Source of the DNA: GCA-003244245 sp050699875
GTDB lineage: Bacteria > Actinomycetota > Actinomycetes > Mycobacteriales > Pseudonocardiaceae
Direction: 5' to 3'
Length of the DNA: 64,000 bases
NCBI GenBank assembly: GCA_050699875.1
Contig: JBOHFX010000184.1
Coordinates: 1 to 64,000, forward strand
Part shown: piece by piece, positions 33,056-42,614 of the stretch
Layout: the number at the start of each line of letters is the position of its first letter
How positions within the stretch are numbered: the stretch's first letter is position 1
Program-made: the position numbers and the translations under genes
The notes under the pieces: generated by a model
Told to the model about the DNA's origin: nothing
The model's input: the letters and a program-made list of their open reading frames with translations, nothing else
The model's database searches: none

Positions 33056-33961
33056 ATGAGTACTGCGCCGACATCTGCGCCCGGCCGGCCCTTCGGTCGA
33101 GTGCTCACCGCCATGGTCACCCCGTTCACCGCCCAGGGACAGCTGGATCTCGACACCGCCCAGAAGCTCGCCTACCAGCTGGTGGAGCGAGGCTGCGATG
33201 GGCTGGTGGTCAACGGCACCACCGGCGAGTCGCCGACAACCAGCGACGCCGAGAAGGCCGCTCTGGTGCGAGCGGTGGTGCAGGCGGTCGGGGATCGAGC
33301 GAGTGTGGTGGCCGGCGCCGGAACCTATGACACGGCGCACAGCGTGGTGCTGGCCCGGCAGGCCGCACGGGCTGGCGCGCACGGCTTGCTGGTGGTGACC
33401 CCCTACTATTCCCGCCCGCCGCAGACCGGGTTGATCGCGCATTTCTCGGCGGTCGCCGATGCCACTGACCTGCCGGTGATGCTCTATGACATCCCGCCGC
33501 GCTGTATCGTGCCGATCGCCACCGACACCCTGTACCAGCTTGCCGAGCATCCGCGGATCGTCGCGGTCAAGGATGCCAAGGGAGACCTGGGTGCGGGCGC
33601 AAGGATCATCGCCACCACCGACCTGGCCTACTACTGCGGGGACGACGTGCTCAACCTGCCGTGGCTGTCGGTGGGAGCCGTGGGCTTCGTCAGCGTCATC
33701 GGCAACGTGGCGACCGACCGGCTGCGAACGATGATCACCGCCTTCGAGGCCGGCCAGACGAGCGCGGCACGGGAGGTACACGCCTCTACCCTCAGCTTGA
33801 TCCAGACCTTCTGTATGGCAGGTGGAGTCGCATTCGGCAAGGCGGCCCTGCGACTGACCGGCCTCGAGGTCGGTGACCCCCGGCTGCCCCAGGTTGCCGC
33901 CGACCCCGACCAGGTGGCCGCGATCGCTTCGGCGCTGGCCGAGGCCGGAGTGCTCGCGTGA
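33056..33961 (+). CDS. dapA: 4-hydroxy-tetrahydrodipicolinate synthase
   Basis: DapA condenses pyruvate with aspartate semialdehyde, the first step of the diaminopimelate/lysine branch. The 301-residue TIM-barrel protein has VNGTTGESPTTSDAEK near 56-71, VTPYYSRPPQTGL near 113, LYDIPPRC near 142 and VAVKDAKGD near 168-176, with the Schiff-base Lys near 171. The ATG at 33056 is the usual start. It precedes rnj with 31 bases between. Confidence 0.96.
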   Translation: MSTAPTSAPGRPFGRVLTAMVTPFTAQGQLDLDTAQKLAYQLVERGCDGLVVNGTTGESPTTSDAEKAALVRAVVQAVGDRASVVAGAGTYDTAHSVVLARQAARAGAHGLLVVTPYYSRPPQTGLIAHFSAVADATDLPVMLYDIPPRCIVPIATDTLYQLAEHPRIVAVKDAKGDLGAGARIIATTDLAYYCGDDVLNLPWLSVGAVGFVSVIGNVATDRLRTMITAFEAGQTSAAREVHASTLSLIQTFCMAGGVAFGKAALRLTGLEVGDPRLPQVAADPDQVAAIASALAEAGVLA

Positions 33962-33992
33962 GGCCCCAAGACCTGCTCGTCAGGGTCGAGGC

Positions 33993-35711
33993 ATGAGCGC
34001 GGTACCCACCGGCTCCGCCGGACCGCTGCCCGGCCTGCCCACCGCACCGCCGCCACCATTGCCCAAAGGCGCCCTGCGCGCCGTCGCCCTCGGCGGCATC
34101 GGGGAGATCGGCCGCAACATGACCGTCTTCGAGCACGCCGACCGGCTGCTCGTGGTGGACTGCGGGGTGTTGTTCCCTGAGGACGACGCTCCGGGCGTGG
34201 ACCTGATCCTGCCCGACTTCCGAGCGATCGAACACCGGCTGGATGACATCGAGGCGCTGGTGCTCACCCACGGCCATGAGGACCACATCGGGGCGGTGCC
34301 GTTCCTGCTGCGGCTACGGCCTGAACTGCCGGTGGTGGGCTCTGAGTTCACCCTCGCGCTGGTCGCCGCGAAGTGCCGCGAGCACCACCAGAAACCACAG
34401 CTGGTGCAGGTTGCAGCGGGTGATCGGCACCGCTGCGGGCCGTACGACTGCGAATTCTTCGCGGTCAATCACTCCATCCCCGACGCGCTGGCGGTGGCCA
34501 TCCGCACTCCGGCCGGGCTGGTGCTGCACACCGGCGATGTCAAGCTCGACCAGCTACCACTCGATGGGCGGCTGACTGATCTGGCGGGGTTCTCCAGGCT
34601 CGGCGACGAGGGGGTGGACCTCCTCCTGATCGACTCCACCAACGCCGAGGTGCCCGGATTCGTCACCCCGGAACGGGACATCGGTCCGGTGCTGGACTCC
34701 GTGATCGGCAGAGCCACCCAGCGGGTCATCGTGGCCTGCTTCGCCAGCCATGTGCACCGGGTACAGCAGGTGTTGGACGTCGCTGCAGCGCATGGACGCA
34801 AGGTGGCGATGGTGGGCAGATCGATGGTGCGCAACATGGGCGTCGCGGCCGACCTCAGACTGCTGCGGGTCCCGCTCGGTCTACTGGTAGACCTCGACGA
34901 GGCGTTGGCGATGCCCGAGCACCGCGTGCTGTTCGTCTCCACCGGTTCGCAGGGCGAACCCCTGTCGGCGCTGTCCCGGATGGCTCGCGGCGAGCACCGG
35001 CAGATCCGGATTTACCCCGGAGACACCGTGGTGCTGGCCAGCTCGCTCATCCCCGGCAACGAGACGTCCGTGTTCCGGGTGGTCAACGGGCTGACCCGGC
35101 TGGGCGCCGCGGTGGTGCACCAGGGCACCGCGAAGGTCCACGTGTCCGGGCATGCGCCGGCCGGTGAGCTGCTGTTCCTGTACAACGCGATCCGCCCTGC
35201 CAACGTCATGCCGGTGCACGGCGAGTGGCGGCACCTGCGGGCCAACGCGGCGCTGGCGGTCCGTACCGGCGTGCCGCCGGAGCGGGTGGTTATCGCCGAG
35301 GATGGTGTCGTCGTGGATCTGGTGCACGGCCGGGCGGAGATCACCGGTCGGGTCGAGGTGGGCCAGGTCTACGTGGATGGGTTGTCGGTGGGTGACGTGG
35401 GGGAGTCGACACTGTCTGACCGGCTGATCCTTGGCGAGGGTGGCTTCATCGCGATCACCGTTGTGGTCGTGTCGGCAACCGGCCGGGCGGTGGCTCCGCC
35501 GACGATCTCGGGCCGCGGCTTCTCCGATGACCCCAAGGCTCTCGACGGCGTGGTGCCGCTGGTGGAGATGGAACTGGCCCGAACCGAAGTGGAAGGGATC
35601 ACCGATCCGCACCGGATCGCTCAGGCCGTGCGGCGGGTGGTGGGGCGATGGGTCGCCGACACCTACCGGCGCCGGCCGATGATCATACCTACGGTGCTGC
35701 CCGTCGGCTGA
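33993..35711 (+). CDS. rnj: Ribonuclease J
   Basis: RNase J is a metallo-beta-lactamase/beta-CASP enzyme with 5' exonuclease and endonuclease activity in RNA processing. The 572-residue protein has VALGGIGEIGRNMTVFEH near 32-49, THGHEDHIGAVPFLL near 91-105, LHTGDVKLDQ near 177, the beta-CASP segment with FVSTGSQGEPLSALSRMA near 316-333, and VSGHAPAGELLFLYNAIRPANVMPVHGEWRHL near 384. The ATG at 33993 is chosen because upstream codons overlap dapA. The dapA-rnj order is conserved in actinobacteria. Confidence 0.96.
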   Translation: MSAVPTGSAGPLPGLPTAPPPPLPKGALRAVALGGIGEIGRNMTVFEHADRLLVVDCGVLFPEDDAPGVDLILPDFRAIEHRLDDIEALVLTHGHEDHIGAVPFLLRLRPELPVVGSEFTLALVAAKCREHHQKPQLVQVAAGDRHRCGPYDCEFFAVNHSIPDALAVAIRTPAGLVLHTGDVKLDQLPLDGRLTDLAGFSRLGDEGVDLLLIDSTNAEVPGFVTPERDIGPVLDSVIGRATQRVIVACFASHVHRVQQVLDVAAAHGRKVAMVGRSMVRNMGVAADLRLLRVPLGLLVDLDEALAMPEHRVLFVSTGSQGEPLSALSRMARGEHRQIRIYPGDTVVLASSLIPGNETSVFRVVNGLTRLGAAVVHQGTAKVHVSGHAPAGELLFLYNAIRPANVMPVHGEWRHLRANAALAVRTGVPPERVVIAEDGVVVDLVHGRAEITGRVEVGQVYVDGLSVGDVGESTLSDRLILGEGGFIAITVVVVSATGRAVAPPTISGRGFSDDPKALDGVVPLVEMELARTEVEGITDPHRIAQAVRRVVGRWVADTYRRRPMIIPTVLPVG

Positions 35712-35964
35712 GGTTCGCCGGCGGTGTGGGTTGGCGCGGAGCAGTCTGGCAGGAATCGCCGCCGCTTCGTGGGCGCCATGGGCTGGGACGGCCCCTTGTG
35801 CCAGGAGGGCTTCGGCGTGTCGTAGCCGCCGCGACCCGGTTGCGCGCGAGCATGGACAGCAGGTATGGCACGCGGTGATAACCCTGCGCCAACGTGACTC
35901 CGGTGCCGCTGGAGGCTCGCGGTGGCGGTGTGTACTCCGGGGAGAAAGGTGCGGACTGGCTAGC

Positions 35965-38499
35965 GTGTGGAACAAGGCAGGGCGGGCCTCCACAAGGTCT
36001 TTGCGAACAGGGACTACGAAGACCGGGACCCCGAAAACAGGGACGGCGAACGGGCTGCCCAGGAACTCGGGGAGCACGTCGCGCTCGGCGTCGAAACCCC
36101 GGCAGGCAGCGCCGCGACGGGGCCCTAGAACAGCGCAGGGACGCAATGCCGGCCGGGGCCCGGTCGTCACCTGGTCGCTGCTGGCTCGGGGTGTCAGCAC
36201 GCTGGCCAGGACCCTGCGAGCTCGGGACCTTGAGCTTGCGCACCGCCGGGACGGTCTCGCGCTCGGCTTGGTCGGGCTTGCTGTGGTCGTCGCCGCAGCG
36301 GTGTGGTGGACCGCTGGGGGGCCGGTCGGCGCCGGACTTCAGCACGCACTACGTGCTCTGTTCGGGGCCGCGTCGGCAGGGCTACCTGCGGTGCTCGCCG
36401 GGGTCGCGGTGGCCCTGATGCGTACCGAGGCCGACCCGGCGGCCCGGCCCCGTCGCACCGTGGGCACGCTGCTGCTGACGTTGGGGACGCTTGGTCTGTG
36501 GCATCTCGCTGCCGGCGCGCCTGCGGACGGGGTGGGACGGTCCCGTGCCGCCGGCGCGGTTGGATTCCTGGTCGCCGACCCATTGGTCGACGGGTTCACC
36601 GTCTGGGTGGCTACGCCCCTGCTGGCGCTGCTGGCCGGCTACGGACTGCTGGTGCTCACCGGCACCCCGGTCCGGGCGGTGCCTGAGCGGATCCGCCGGA
36701 TTTGGCATCCGCCGGCAGCGCCGGACCCGGATGCCGGCACCAATTCCCCCGGTGCCGGCAGCGATGCCGAGACAGGCACCGATGCCGAGACAGGCACCGA
36801 TCTCACCACTACCCGGCTGCGCCGGCCCTCCCGGCGGCGGCAAGCCGCGCAGGCGGCCGACCCCGGCACCGAGGATCCTGCTGCCGTCGAGGCGCCCGCC
36901 CAGCCCCCGACGCAGTCGAAACCCGTCGCAGAGCCGGTAGCGGGGCCGGTTGAGGTGCCGGCTCAGGGCAAGCGCACCTCCGCGATGGCCGTGCACCGGG
37001 TTGTCGAGGGTGACTACCAGCTGCCACCACCCGACCTGCTGGTCAAGGGTGACCCGCCCAAAGCTCGCAGCAAGGCCAACGACGCGATGATCGAGGCCAT
37101 CGACGGGGTGCTCGAGCAGTTCTCGGTAGACGCGCAGGTCACCGGATTCGCCCGGGGCCCGACCGTGACGCGCTACGAAGTCGAGGTGGGGCCCGGAGTC
37201 AAGGTAGAGAAGATCACCCAGCTGACCCGCAATATCGCCTACGCGGTGGCCACCGACAACGTGCGGTTGCTGGCCCCGATCCCGGGCAAGTCCGCGGTGG
37301 GCATCGAGGTGCCCAACAGCGACCGGGAGATGGTGCGGCTGGGTGACGTGCTGCGCTCACCGGCGTCGGGCCGCGACCAGCACCCCATGGTGATCGGGCT
37401 GGGTAAGGACATCGAGGGTCACTTCGTCACCGCGAACCTGACCAAGATGCCGCACTTGCTGGTGGCCGGCTCTACCGGTTCGGGTAAGTCGAGCTTCGTG
37501 AACTCGATGCTCGTCTCGCTGCTCGCCCGGGCCACTCCTGATGAGGTCAGGATGATCCTCATCGACCCGAAAATGGTGGAGCTGACCCCCTACGAGGGCA
37601 TCCCGCACCTGATTACGCCCATCATCACCCAGCCGAAGAAGGCCGCTGCGGCGCTGGCTTGGCTGGTGGAGGAGATGGAACAGCGCTACCAAGACATGCA
37701 AGCCGCCCGAGTGCGGCACATCGACGACTTCAACACCAAGGTGCGCAGCGGCGAGATCGTGGCGCCGCCGGGCTCGCAGCGAGAGTACCGCCCCTATCCC
37801 TACATCATGGCGATCGTCGATGAGCTGGCCGACCTGATGATGACCGCTCCGCGCGACGTCGAAGACGCCGTTGTTCGCATCACGCAAAAGGCCCGAGCGG
37901 CCGGGATACATCTCGTGCTGGCCACCCAGCGCCCCAGCGTCGACGTGGTAACGGGGCTGATCAAGACCAACGTGCCGTCCCGGCTAGCCTTCGCCACCTC
38001 TTCGCTGACTGACAGCCGGGTGATCCTGGATCAACCCGGCGCGGAGAAGCTGATCGGCATGGGCGATGGGCTCTACCTGCCGATGGGTGCGTCCAAGCCG
38101 GTTCGCATCCAGGGCGCCTATGTCGCGGACGCTGAGATCGCCAAGATCGTCGCCTACGCCAAGGAACAGGCTGTCCCGGAATACACTGTTGGGGTCACTG
38201 CGGCAAAGCCAGGTGAGCAGAAGGAGATCGATCCGGATATCGGGGATGATCTCGACGTCCTGCTGCAGGCCGCCGAGCTCGTGGTGACCTCGCAGTTCGG
38301 GTCCACATCGATGCTGCAGCGCAAGCTGCGAGTGGGCTTCGCCAAGGCAGGCCGGCTGATGGACCTGCTGGAGAGCCGGGGCGTGGTGGGGCCCTCGGAG
38401 GGATCCAAGGCCCGTGAGGTGCTGGCCAAACCCGAGGAGCTAGACGGGCTGCTGTACTCGATCCGCGGCGGCGGTCCCGCAGCCCAGGGCGCGGAGTGA
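35965..38499 (+). CDS. ftsK: DNA translocase FtsK/SpoIIIE
   Basis: FtsK pumps DNA through the division septum and coordinates chromosome segregation. From the GTG at 35965 the product has 844 residues: a basic Thr/Arg-rich start with KTGTPKTGT repeats, four membrane helices (about 95-250), a Pro/Ala/Thr linker, and a motor domain with GSTGSGKSSFVNSML near 500 and a Walker B IVDELADLM near 618. A C-terminal gamma winged helix has SQFGSTSMLQRKLRVGFAKAGRLMD near 778. The start is uncertain, since the frame opens at 35731. The 253-bp gap after rnj holds no other gene. Confidence 0.95.
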   Translation: MWNKAGRASTRSLRTGTTKTGTPKTGTANGLPRNSGSTSRSASKPRQAAPRRGPRTAQGRNAGRGPVVTWSLLARGVSTLARTLRARDLELAHRRDGLALGLVGLAVVVAAAVWWTAGGPVGAGLQHALRALFGAASAGLPAVLAGVAVALMRTEADPAARPRRTVGTLLLTLGTLGLWHLAAGAPADGVGRSRAAGAVGFLVADPLVDGFTVWVATPLLALLAGYGLLVLTGTPVRAVPERIRRIWHPPAAPDPDAGTNSPGAGSDAETGTDAETGTDLTTTRLRRPSRRRQAAQAADPGTEDPAAVEAPAQPPTQSKPVAEPVAGPVEVPAQGKRTSAMAVHRVVEGDYQLPPPDLLVKGDPPKARSKANDAMIEAIDGVLEQFSVDAQVTGFARGPTVTRYEVEVGPGVKVEKITQLTRNIAYAVATDNVRLLAPIPGKSAVGIEVPNSDREMVRLGDVLRSPASGRDQHPMVIGLGKDIEGHFVTANLTKMPHLLVAGSTGSGKSSFVNSMLVSLLARATPDEVRMILIDPKMVELTPYEGIPHLITPIITQPKKAAAALAWLVEEMEQRYQDMQAARVRHIDDFNTKVRSGEIVAPPGSQREYRPYPYIMAIVDELADLMMTAPRDVEDAVVRITQKARAAGIHLVLATQRPSVDVVTGLIKTNVPSRLAFATSSLTDSRVILDQPGAEKLIGMGDGLYLPMGASKPVRIQGAYVADAEIAKIVAYAKEQAVPEYTVGVTAAKPGEQKEIDPDIGDDLDVLLQAAELVVTSQFGSTSMLQRKLRVGFAKAGRLMDLLESRGVVGPSEGSKAREVLAKPEELDGLLYSIRGGGPAAQGAE

Positions 38500-38521
38500 C
38501 AGCTGATCACTCTTGAAGTGC

Positions 38522-39049
38522 TCACAGCTCAAGCAGCATGCGGGTGTTGCCCAGGGTGTTGGGCTTGACGTAGGGCAGGTCGAGGAACTCAGCGACGCCC
38601 TCATCGTGCGAGCGGCGCATTTCGTCATAGACCTCTGCGGTCACCGGAGTGCCCTCGATGGTCCGGAACCCGTACCAGGCGAAGAAGCGCTCCTCGAAGG
38701 TCAGCACGAAAAGGCGGCGCAACCCCAGCGCACGCCCCTGTTCGACCAAGCGTTCAACGACGGCGCGTCCAATCCCCAGACCTACGGCGTCCGGGTGTAC
38801 CGCCAGGGTGCGAATCTCGCCCAGGTCCTCCCAGAGCACGTGCAGCGCGCCGCAGCCCACCAGCACGCCGTCCCGTTCGGCCACCCAGAACTCTTGAATG
38901 TCCTCGTAGAGCGTCACCAGCTGTTTGATCAACAGCACGACACCCGCGTAGCAGTCCACCAGCTCCTTGATCTTCCGGACGTCTCCGACCCTTGCCCGAC
39001 GCACAGTGATCGGAGGAGTCACGCACGAGAACCTATCGGTGGCCAGCAT
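38522..39049 (-). CDS. argA: Amino-acid N-acetyltransferase (actinobacterial N-acetylglutamate synthase)
   Basis: The 175-residue GNAT protein starts its similarity at VRRARVGDVRKIKELVDCYAG and has EFWVAERDGVLVGCGALHVLWEDLGEIRTLAVHP near 53-86, GLGIGRAVVERLVE near 89-102, and EGVAEFLDLPYVKPNTLGNTRML at the end. It matches the single-domain N-acetylglutamate synthase of M. tuberculosis (Rv2747), which starts arginine synthesis and lies next to ftsK there too. The ATG at 39049 matches the usual length; a GTG at 39022 is possible. Confidence 0.93.
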   Translation of the reverse strand: MLATDRFSCVTPPITVRRARVGDVRKIKELVDCYAGVVLLIKQLVTLYEDIQEFWVAERDGVLVGCGALHVLWEDLGEIRTLAVHPDAVGLGIGRAVVERLVEQGRALGLRRLFVLTFEERFFAWYGFRTIEGTPVTAEVYDEMRRSHDEGVAEFLDLPYVKPNTLGNTRMLLEL

Positions 39050-39155
39050 TCGCTGCGCCGTGCCGAGTGTCGCGGTCGGCCTGATGTCGATCCACCCAGC
39101 GGGGCGAGGAAGCGGGTACGCCTGATCATGGAGGGTGGCCGGTTACCCTGAGCCG

Positions 39156-40601
39156 GTGCCCACTCCACCGCCATCACCCCGTGCTGCGCTGGTCACGCTA
39201 GGCTGTGCCCGCAACGATGTCGACTCCGAGGAGCTGGCCGGCCGGCTGGCCGAGGACGGCTGGGAGCTGGTCGATCCCGACGGCGGCGTGGCCGACGTGG
39301 TGGTGGTCAACACCTGCGGCTTCGTCGCCGCTGCCAAGAAGGACTCGATCGACACCCTACTGGCTGCCGCGGACACCGGTGCCAAGGTCGTTGCAGTCGG
39401 TTGCCTGGCCGAGCGCTACGGCACCGAACTGGCACACAGCCTGCCGGAGGCCGACGCGGTGCTGGGTTTCGACGCCTACCCAGAGTTGGGCGGTCGGCTG
39501 CGCGAGGTGCTCGCCGGCCGGGTGGTGGCTGCGCACCGGCCGGTGGACCGTCGCACCCTGCTGCCGATCACCCCGGCGTCCCGGCCCGATGCCCTTGCGG
39601 CCGGTCCGGTGCTGCCTGGGCACGGCTGGGGTCCCCGAGTACCGCGCCGGCGGCTGGACGATTCCCCGGTCGCCGCACTGAAGATCGCTTCCGGATGTGA
39701 TCGGCGTTGTGCGTTCTGCGCCATCCCGTCCTTCCGTGGTGCGTTCGTCTCCCGCACGATCGACGAGGTGCTGGCCGAGGCGACGTGGCTGGCCGAGACC
39801 GGGGCCAGGGAGCTGGTGCTGGTCAGCGAGAACTCCACGTCCTACGGCAAGGACATCGGCAACCCCGGCGCGCTGGAGGAGCTGCTACGCAGGTTGGCGG
39901 CCGTCCCGGGCATCCTGCGCATCCGGGTGTCCTACCTCCAGCCTGCCGAGACCCGGCCCGCGCTGGTGACCGCGATCGCCGGCACCCCAGGGGTGGCCCG
40001 CTACTTCGACCTGTCCTTCCAGCACGCCAGCCAGCCGGTGCTGCGCAGGATGCGCCGGTTCGGCTCGCGTGCGTCTTTCCTGGCGCTGCTCGGCCAGATC
40101 CGGCAGCACGCGCCACGAGCAGGAGTGCGCAGCAACGTGATCGTGGGGTTTCCGGGCGAGACCGACGACGACGTCGCGGAGTTGGAGCGGTTTCTCCTCG
40201 AGGCGCGGCTGGACGCGGTGGGGGTATTCGGTTACTCCGACGAGGATGGCACCGAGGCCGCCGGCCTGTCCGGCCAGCATGACGAGGACACCGTCACCGA
40301 ACGCGTCGCGCGGATCAGCGGGTTGGTCGAGCAGTTGACTGCGCAGCGCGCCGAGGAACGGATCGGGGAAACCGTGGACGTGCTGGTGGACGGTAACGCC
40401 GTCGGGGGCACCGGTGGAGGCAGCATCATCGGGCGCGCCGAGCATCAGGCTCCTGAAGTGGACGGTGAGTGCCTGCTGACCGGCTCCAAAAACGGCTTTG
40501 CGCTCGGCGACCTGGTGCGCTGCCGGGTGATCGCTACCGACGGTGTCGACCTGGTCGTGGAGCCCGTGGAGCTGATCACCCCGGCCGGCGGCGTGCCATG
40601 A
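39156..40601 (+). CDS. rimO: Ribosomal protein S12 methylthiotransferase RimO
   Basis: RimO is a radical-SAM enzyme that adds a methylthio group to the conserved Asp of S12. The protein (481 aa from the GTG at 39156) has an N-terminal UPF0004 domain with VTLGCARNDVDSEELAG and VVVNTCGFVAAAKKDSID, the radical-SAM cluster motif CDRRCAFCAIPSFRG near 183, and a C-terminal TRAM domain. A GTG at 39135 is in frame, but its GGAGG abuts the start codon. The stop overlaps the pgsA ATG. Confidence 0.94.
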   Translation: MPTPPPSPRAALVTLGCARNDVDSEELAGRLAEDGWELVDPDGGVADVVVVNTCGFVAAAKKDSIDTLLAAADTGAKVVAVGCLAERYGTELAHSLPEADAVLGFDAYPELGGRLREVLAGRVVAAHRPVDRRTLLPITPASRPDALAAGPVLPGHGWGPRVPRRRLDDSPVAALKIASGCDRRCAFCAIPSFRGAFVSRTIDEVLAEATWLAETGARELVLVSENSTSYGKDIGNPGALEELLRRLAAVPGILRIRVSYLQPAETRPALVTAIAGTPGVARYFDLSFQHASQPVLRRMRRFGSRASFLALLGQIRQHAPRAGVRSNVIVGFPGETDDDVAELERFLLEARLDAVGVFGYSDEDGTEAAGLSGQHDEDTVTERVARISGLVEQLTAQRAEERIGETVDVLVDGNAVGGTGGGSIIGRAEHQAPEVDGECLLTGSKNGFALGDLVRCRVIATDGVDLVVEPVELITPAGGVP

Positions 40602-41191
40602 GCCGGCAGCGACCGTCGACCGGCGTTCGCCTGTGGAACCTGGCCAACGTCCTGACCATGTCGCGGATGGTCCTGGTACCGGTTTTCGTGCTCGCCTTGT
40701 TCGCCCGCGGCGGCACCGATCCGGCGTGGCAGGTAACCGCAGCGGTGATCTTCGGCATCGCTTCGCTCACCGACCGGATCGACGGCGACCTGGCGCGGCG
40801 CCGCGGGCAGGTGACCGACTTCGGCACGATCGCCGATCCGATCGCTGACAAGGCGCTCATCGGCTCCGCGCTGGTGGGTCTGAGCATACTGGGACAACTG
40901 CCCTGGTGGATCACCCTTGTGATCGGCGTGCGCGAGCTGGGTATCACCGTGCTGCGCTTGTCGGTCCTGCGGTATGGGATGATCCCCGCCAGTCGTGGCG
41001 GTAAGGTGAAAGCGTTCACGCAGGCGGTAGCCATCGGGCTCTACGTGCTGCCGCTGCCGTTGGCGGCCCATCCGGTGCAGTGGGTGGTGATGGGTCTTGC
41101 GGTAGCGCTGACCGTCGTCACCGGCGTCGATTACGTGGTGCAGGCGCTACGAATGCGCGCCGGCGGCCGTCGGACCATCGCGCTGCCATGA
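40598..41191 (+). CDS. pgsA: CDP-alcohol phosphatidyltransferase (PgsA-like)
   Basis: The 197-residue membrane protein carries the CDP-alcohol signature DGDLARRRGQVTDFGTIADPIADK near 65-88 (DG-x2-AR-x8-G-x3-D-x3-D). It has hydrophobic segments before and after (MVLVPVFVLALFARG, LPWWITLVIGVRELGITVLRL, VMGLAVALTVVTGVDYVV). It probably makes phosphatidylglycerol phosphate from CDP-diacylglycerol. Related actinobacterial paralogues have different head groups, so the exact product is inferred. The ATG overlaps the rimO stop (ATGA). Confidence 0.9.
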   Translation: MSRQRPSTGVRLWNLANVLTMSRMVLVPVFVLALFARGGTDPAWQVTAAVIFGIASLTDRIDGDLARRRGQVTDFGTIADPIADKALIGSALVGLSILGQLPWWITLVIGVRELGITVLRLSVLRYGMIPASRGGKVKAFTQAVAIGLYVLPLPLAAHPVQWVVMGLAVALTVVTGVDYVVQALRMRAGGRRTIALP

Positions 41192-41230
41192 GTTGCTCAC
41201 TGCACTGGCTTTGACTCATGGAGCGCCGTT

Positions 41231-41241
41231 CGCCCACGGCG
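41231..41241 (+). promoter_or_regulatory. Candidate ClgR operator
   Basis: CGCCCACGGCG fits the core CGC-Y-N-A-N-R-GCG that I recall for ClgR-controlled promoters in Corynebacterium. It lies about 110 bp upstream of the clgR start, in the pgsA-clgR gap. Autoregulation by ClgR is the simplest reading. The match is a short core only. Confidence 0.45.
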
Positions 41242-41342
41242 GACGCTCGGCCGGCCCGCTGGTGAGTACGGTGTAGGGCAAGCAAGCTGGTTGGCGGGCC
41301 GACTGACACCAGGGGCCAGCTGAGACCCAGAAGGGAAACGCG

Positions 41343-41624
41343 ATGACGTTGCTGCGGGAGGCCATCGGCGACCGGTTGCGCCGGACGCGGACCTCGCAGC
41401 GCCGTACGCTGCGTGAGGTGTCCCGGGTTGCGCGGGTGAGCCTGGGGTATCTCTCTGAGGTGGAGCGTGGCCGCAAGGAGCCGTCCAGCGAGCTCCTCGC
41501 ATCGATCTGTGATGCGCTTGACCTGCCGTTGGATGAGCTGTTGCGGCGGGTAGCCGACGATCTCGGTCCGGTGTACCTGCCCGAGGTGCCCGACACTGTT
41601 CCCGCTGAGCTGGTTGCGGCCTGA
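41343..41624 (+). CDS. clgR: ClgR-like XRE transcriptional regulator
   Basis: The 93-residue protein has RLRRTRTSQRRTLREVSRVARVSLGYLSEVERGRKEPSSELLASICDALDLPLDELL, the helix-turn-helix of ClgR, the activator of clp protease and stress genes in actinobacteria. The ATG at 41343 has AAGGGAAA upstream. It is followed by pspA, as in M. tuberculosis, where ClgR and PspA act in envelope stress. The usual cinA gene between pgsA and clgR is absent here. Confidence 0.9.
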   Translation: MTLLREAIGDRLRRTRTSQRRTLREVSRVARVSLGYLSEVERGRKEPSSELLASICDALDLPLDELLRRVADDLGPVYLPEVPDTVPAELVAA

Positions 41625-41785
41625 GCCCGCAGACCAGGTCGGACCAGGGTAACCCCCTAGTTCTCCCTGGGGTCGGTGGAAGCGGCGCCCCGCACCTGAC
41701 ACCATGGAGTCGATAGGCGGCTCCCGCTGGTCGGGTGAGTGGCGAAGCCGAGCCCGGATTGTCATGAGGAGAGGCAGCGGAAGAG

Positions 41786-42610
41786 ATGGCCAATCCGTTC
41801 GTGAAGGCCTGGAAGTACCTCATGGCGGCGTTCTCGTCCAAGATCGATGAGCATGCCGACCCCAAGGTGCAGATCCAGCAGGCCATCGAGGAGGCGCAAC
41901 GGCAGCACCAGGCGCTATCTCAGCAGGCCGCCGCCGTCATCGGCAATCAGCGTCAGCTGGAAGTCAAGCTCAGCAGGCAACTCGGTGAGATCGAGAAGCT
42001 GCAATCCTCAGCCCGGCAGGCCCTGGTCCTCGCCGACGAGGCGCGCCGCCAGGGTGATCAAGCAAGGGCGCAGCAATACGAACACGCTGCAGAGTCTTTC
42101 GCCACCCAGCTGGTGACCGCGGAGCAAAGCGTGGAAGACCTCAAGACGCTGCACGACCAGGCGTTGCAGGCGGCGGGTCAAGCCAAGCAGGCCGTCGAGC
42201 GCAACGCCATGGTGTTGCAAGGCAAGATCACGGAGCGGACCAAGCTGCTGTCCCAACTCGAGCAGGCGAAGATGCAGGAGCAGGTTTCCGCCTCGCTGCA
42301 GTCGATGACCGAGCTGGCCGCGCCAGGCAACACACCCTCACTCGACGAGGTGCGGGACAAGATCGAGCGCCGCTACGCCAATGCCCTCGGGTCCGCTGAG
42401 CTCGCCCAGAACTCGGTGCAGGGGCGAATGCTCGAGGTGCAGCAATCCACGATGGACATGGCCGGCCGTTCCCGGCTGGAGCAGATCCGCGCCTCCATTC
42501 ACGGCGGGCCGATCGCCGGCGAGGTCACCTCAGGTGAGGCGGCGCCGCAGCCCGCCTCACCTCAGCAGGCCCTGCCGCCGCACAGCCAGCCACAGCCTGG
42601 CCAGGGCTGA
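41786..42610 (+). CDS. pspA: PspA/IM30-family envelope stress protein
   Basis: The 274-residue protein begins ANPFVKAWKYLMAAFSSKIDEHADPKVQIQQAIEEAQ and is almost entirely long amphipathic coiled coil (about 25-220), ending in a Pro/Gln-rich tail. It matches the mycobacterial 35-kDa antigen (Rv2744c) and PspA, which bind and stabilise the cytoplasmic membrane. The ATG follows GAGGAGAGG. The gene is downstream of clgR, its likely regulator, and converges on the ParA-like gene with 4 bases between. Confidence 0.93.
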   Translation: MANPFVKAWKYLMAAFSSKIDEHADPKVQIQQAIEEAQRQHQALSQQAAAVIGNQRQLEVKLSRQLGEIEKLQSSARQALVLADEARRQGDQARAQQYEHAAESFATQLVTAEQSVEDLKTLHDQALQAAGQAKQAVERNAMVLQGKITERTKLLSQLEQAKMQEQVSASLQSMTELAAPGNTPSLDEVRDKIERRYANALGSAELAQNSVQGRMLEVQQSTMDMAGRSRLEQIRASIHGGPIAGEVTSGEAAPQPASPQQALPPHSQPQPGQG

Positions 42611-42614
42611 GCGG

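Noticed and set aside
35731..35964. N-terminal extension of the ftsK frame
   Set aside because: The extra 78 codons have no similarity to FtsK N-termini. The GTG at 35965 precedes the basic region and membrane helices as expected, though the true start remains uncertain.
41648..41672. Weak ACCCC/GGGGT inverted repeat between clgR and pspA
   Set aside because: Only 5 bp of stem with a 12-base loop, so it is too weak to call a terminator.
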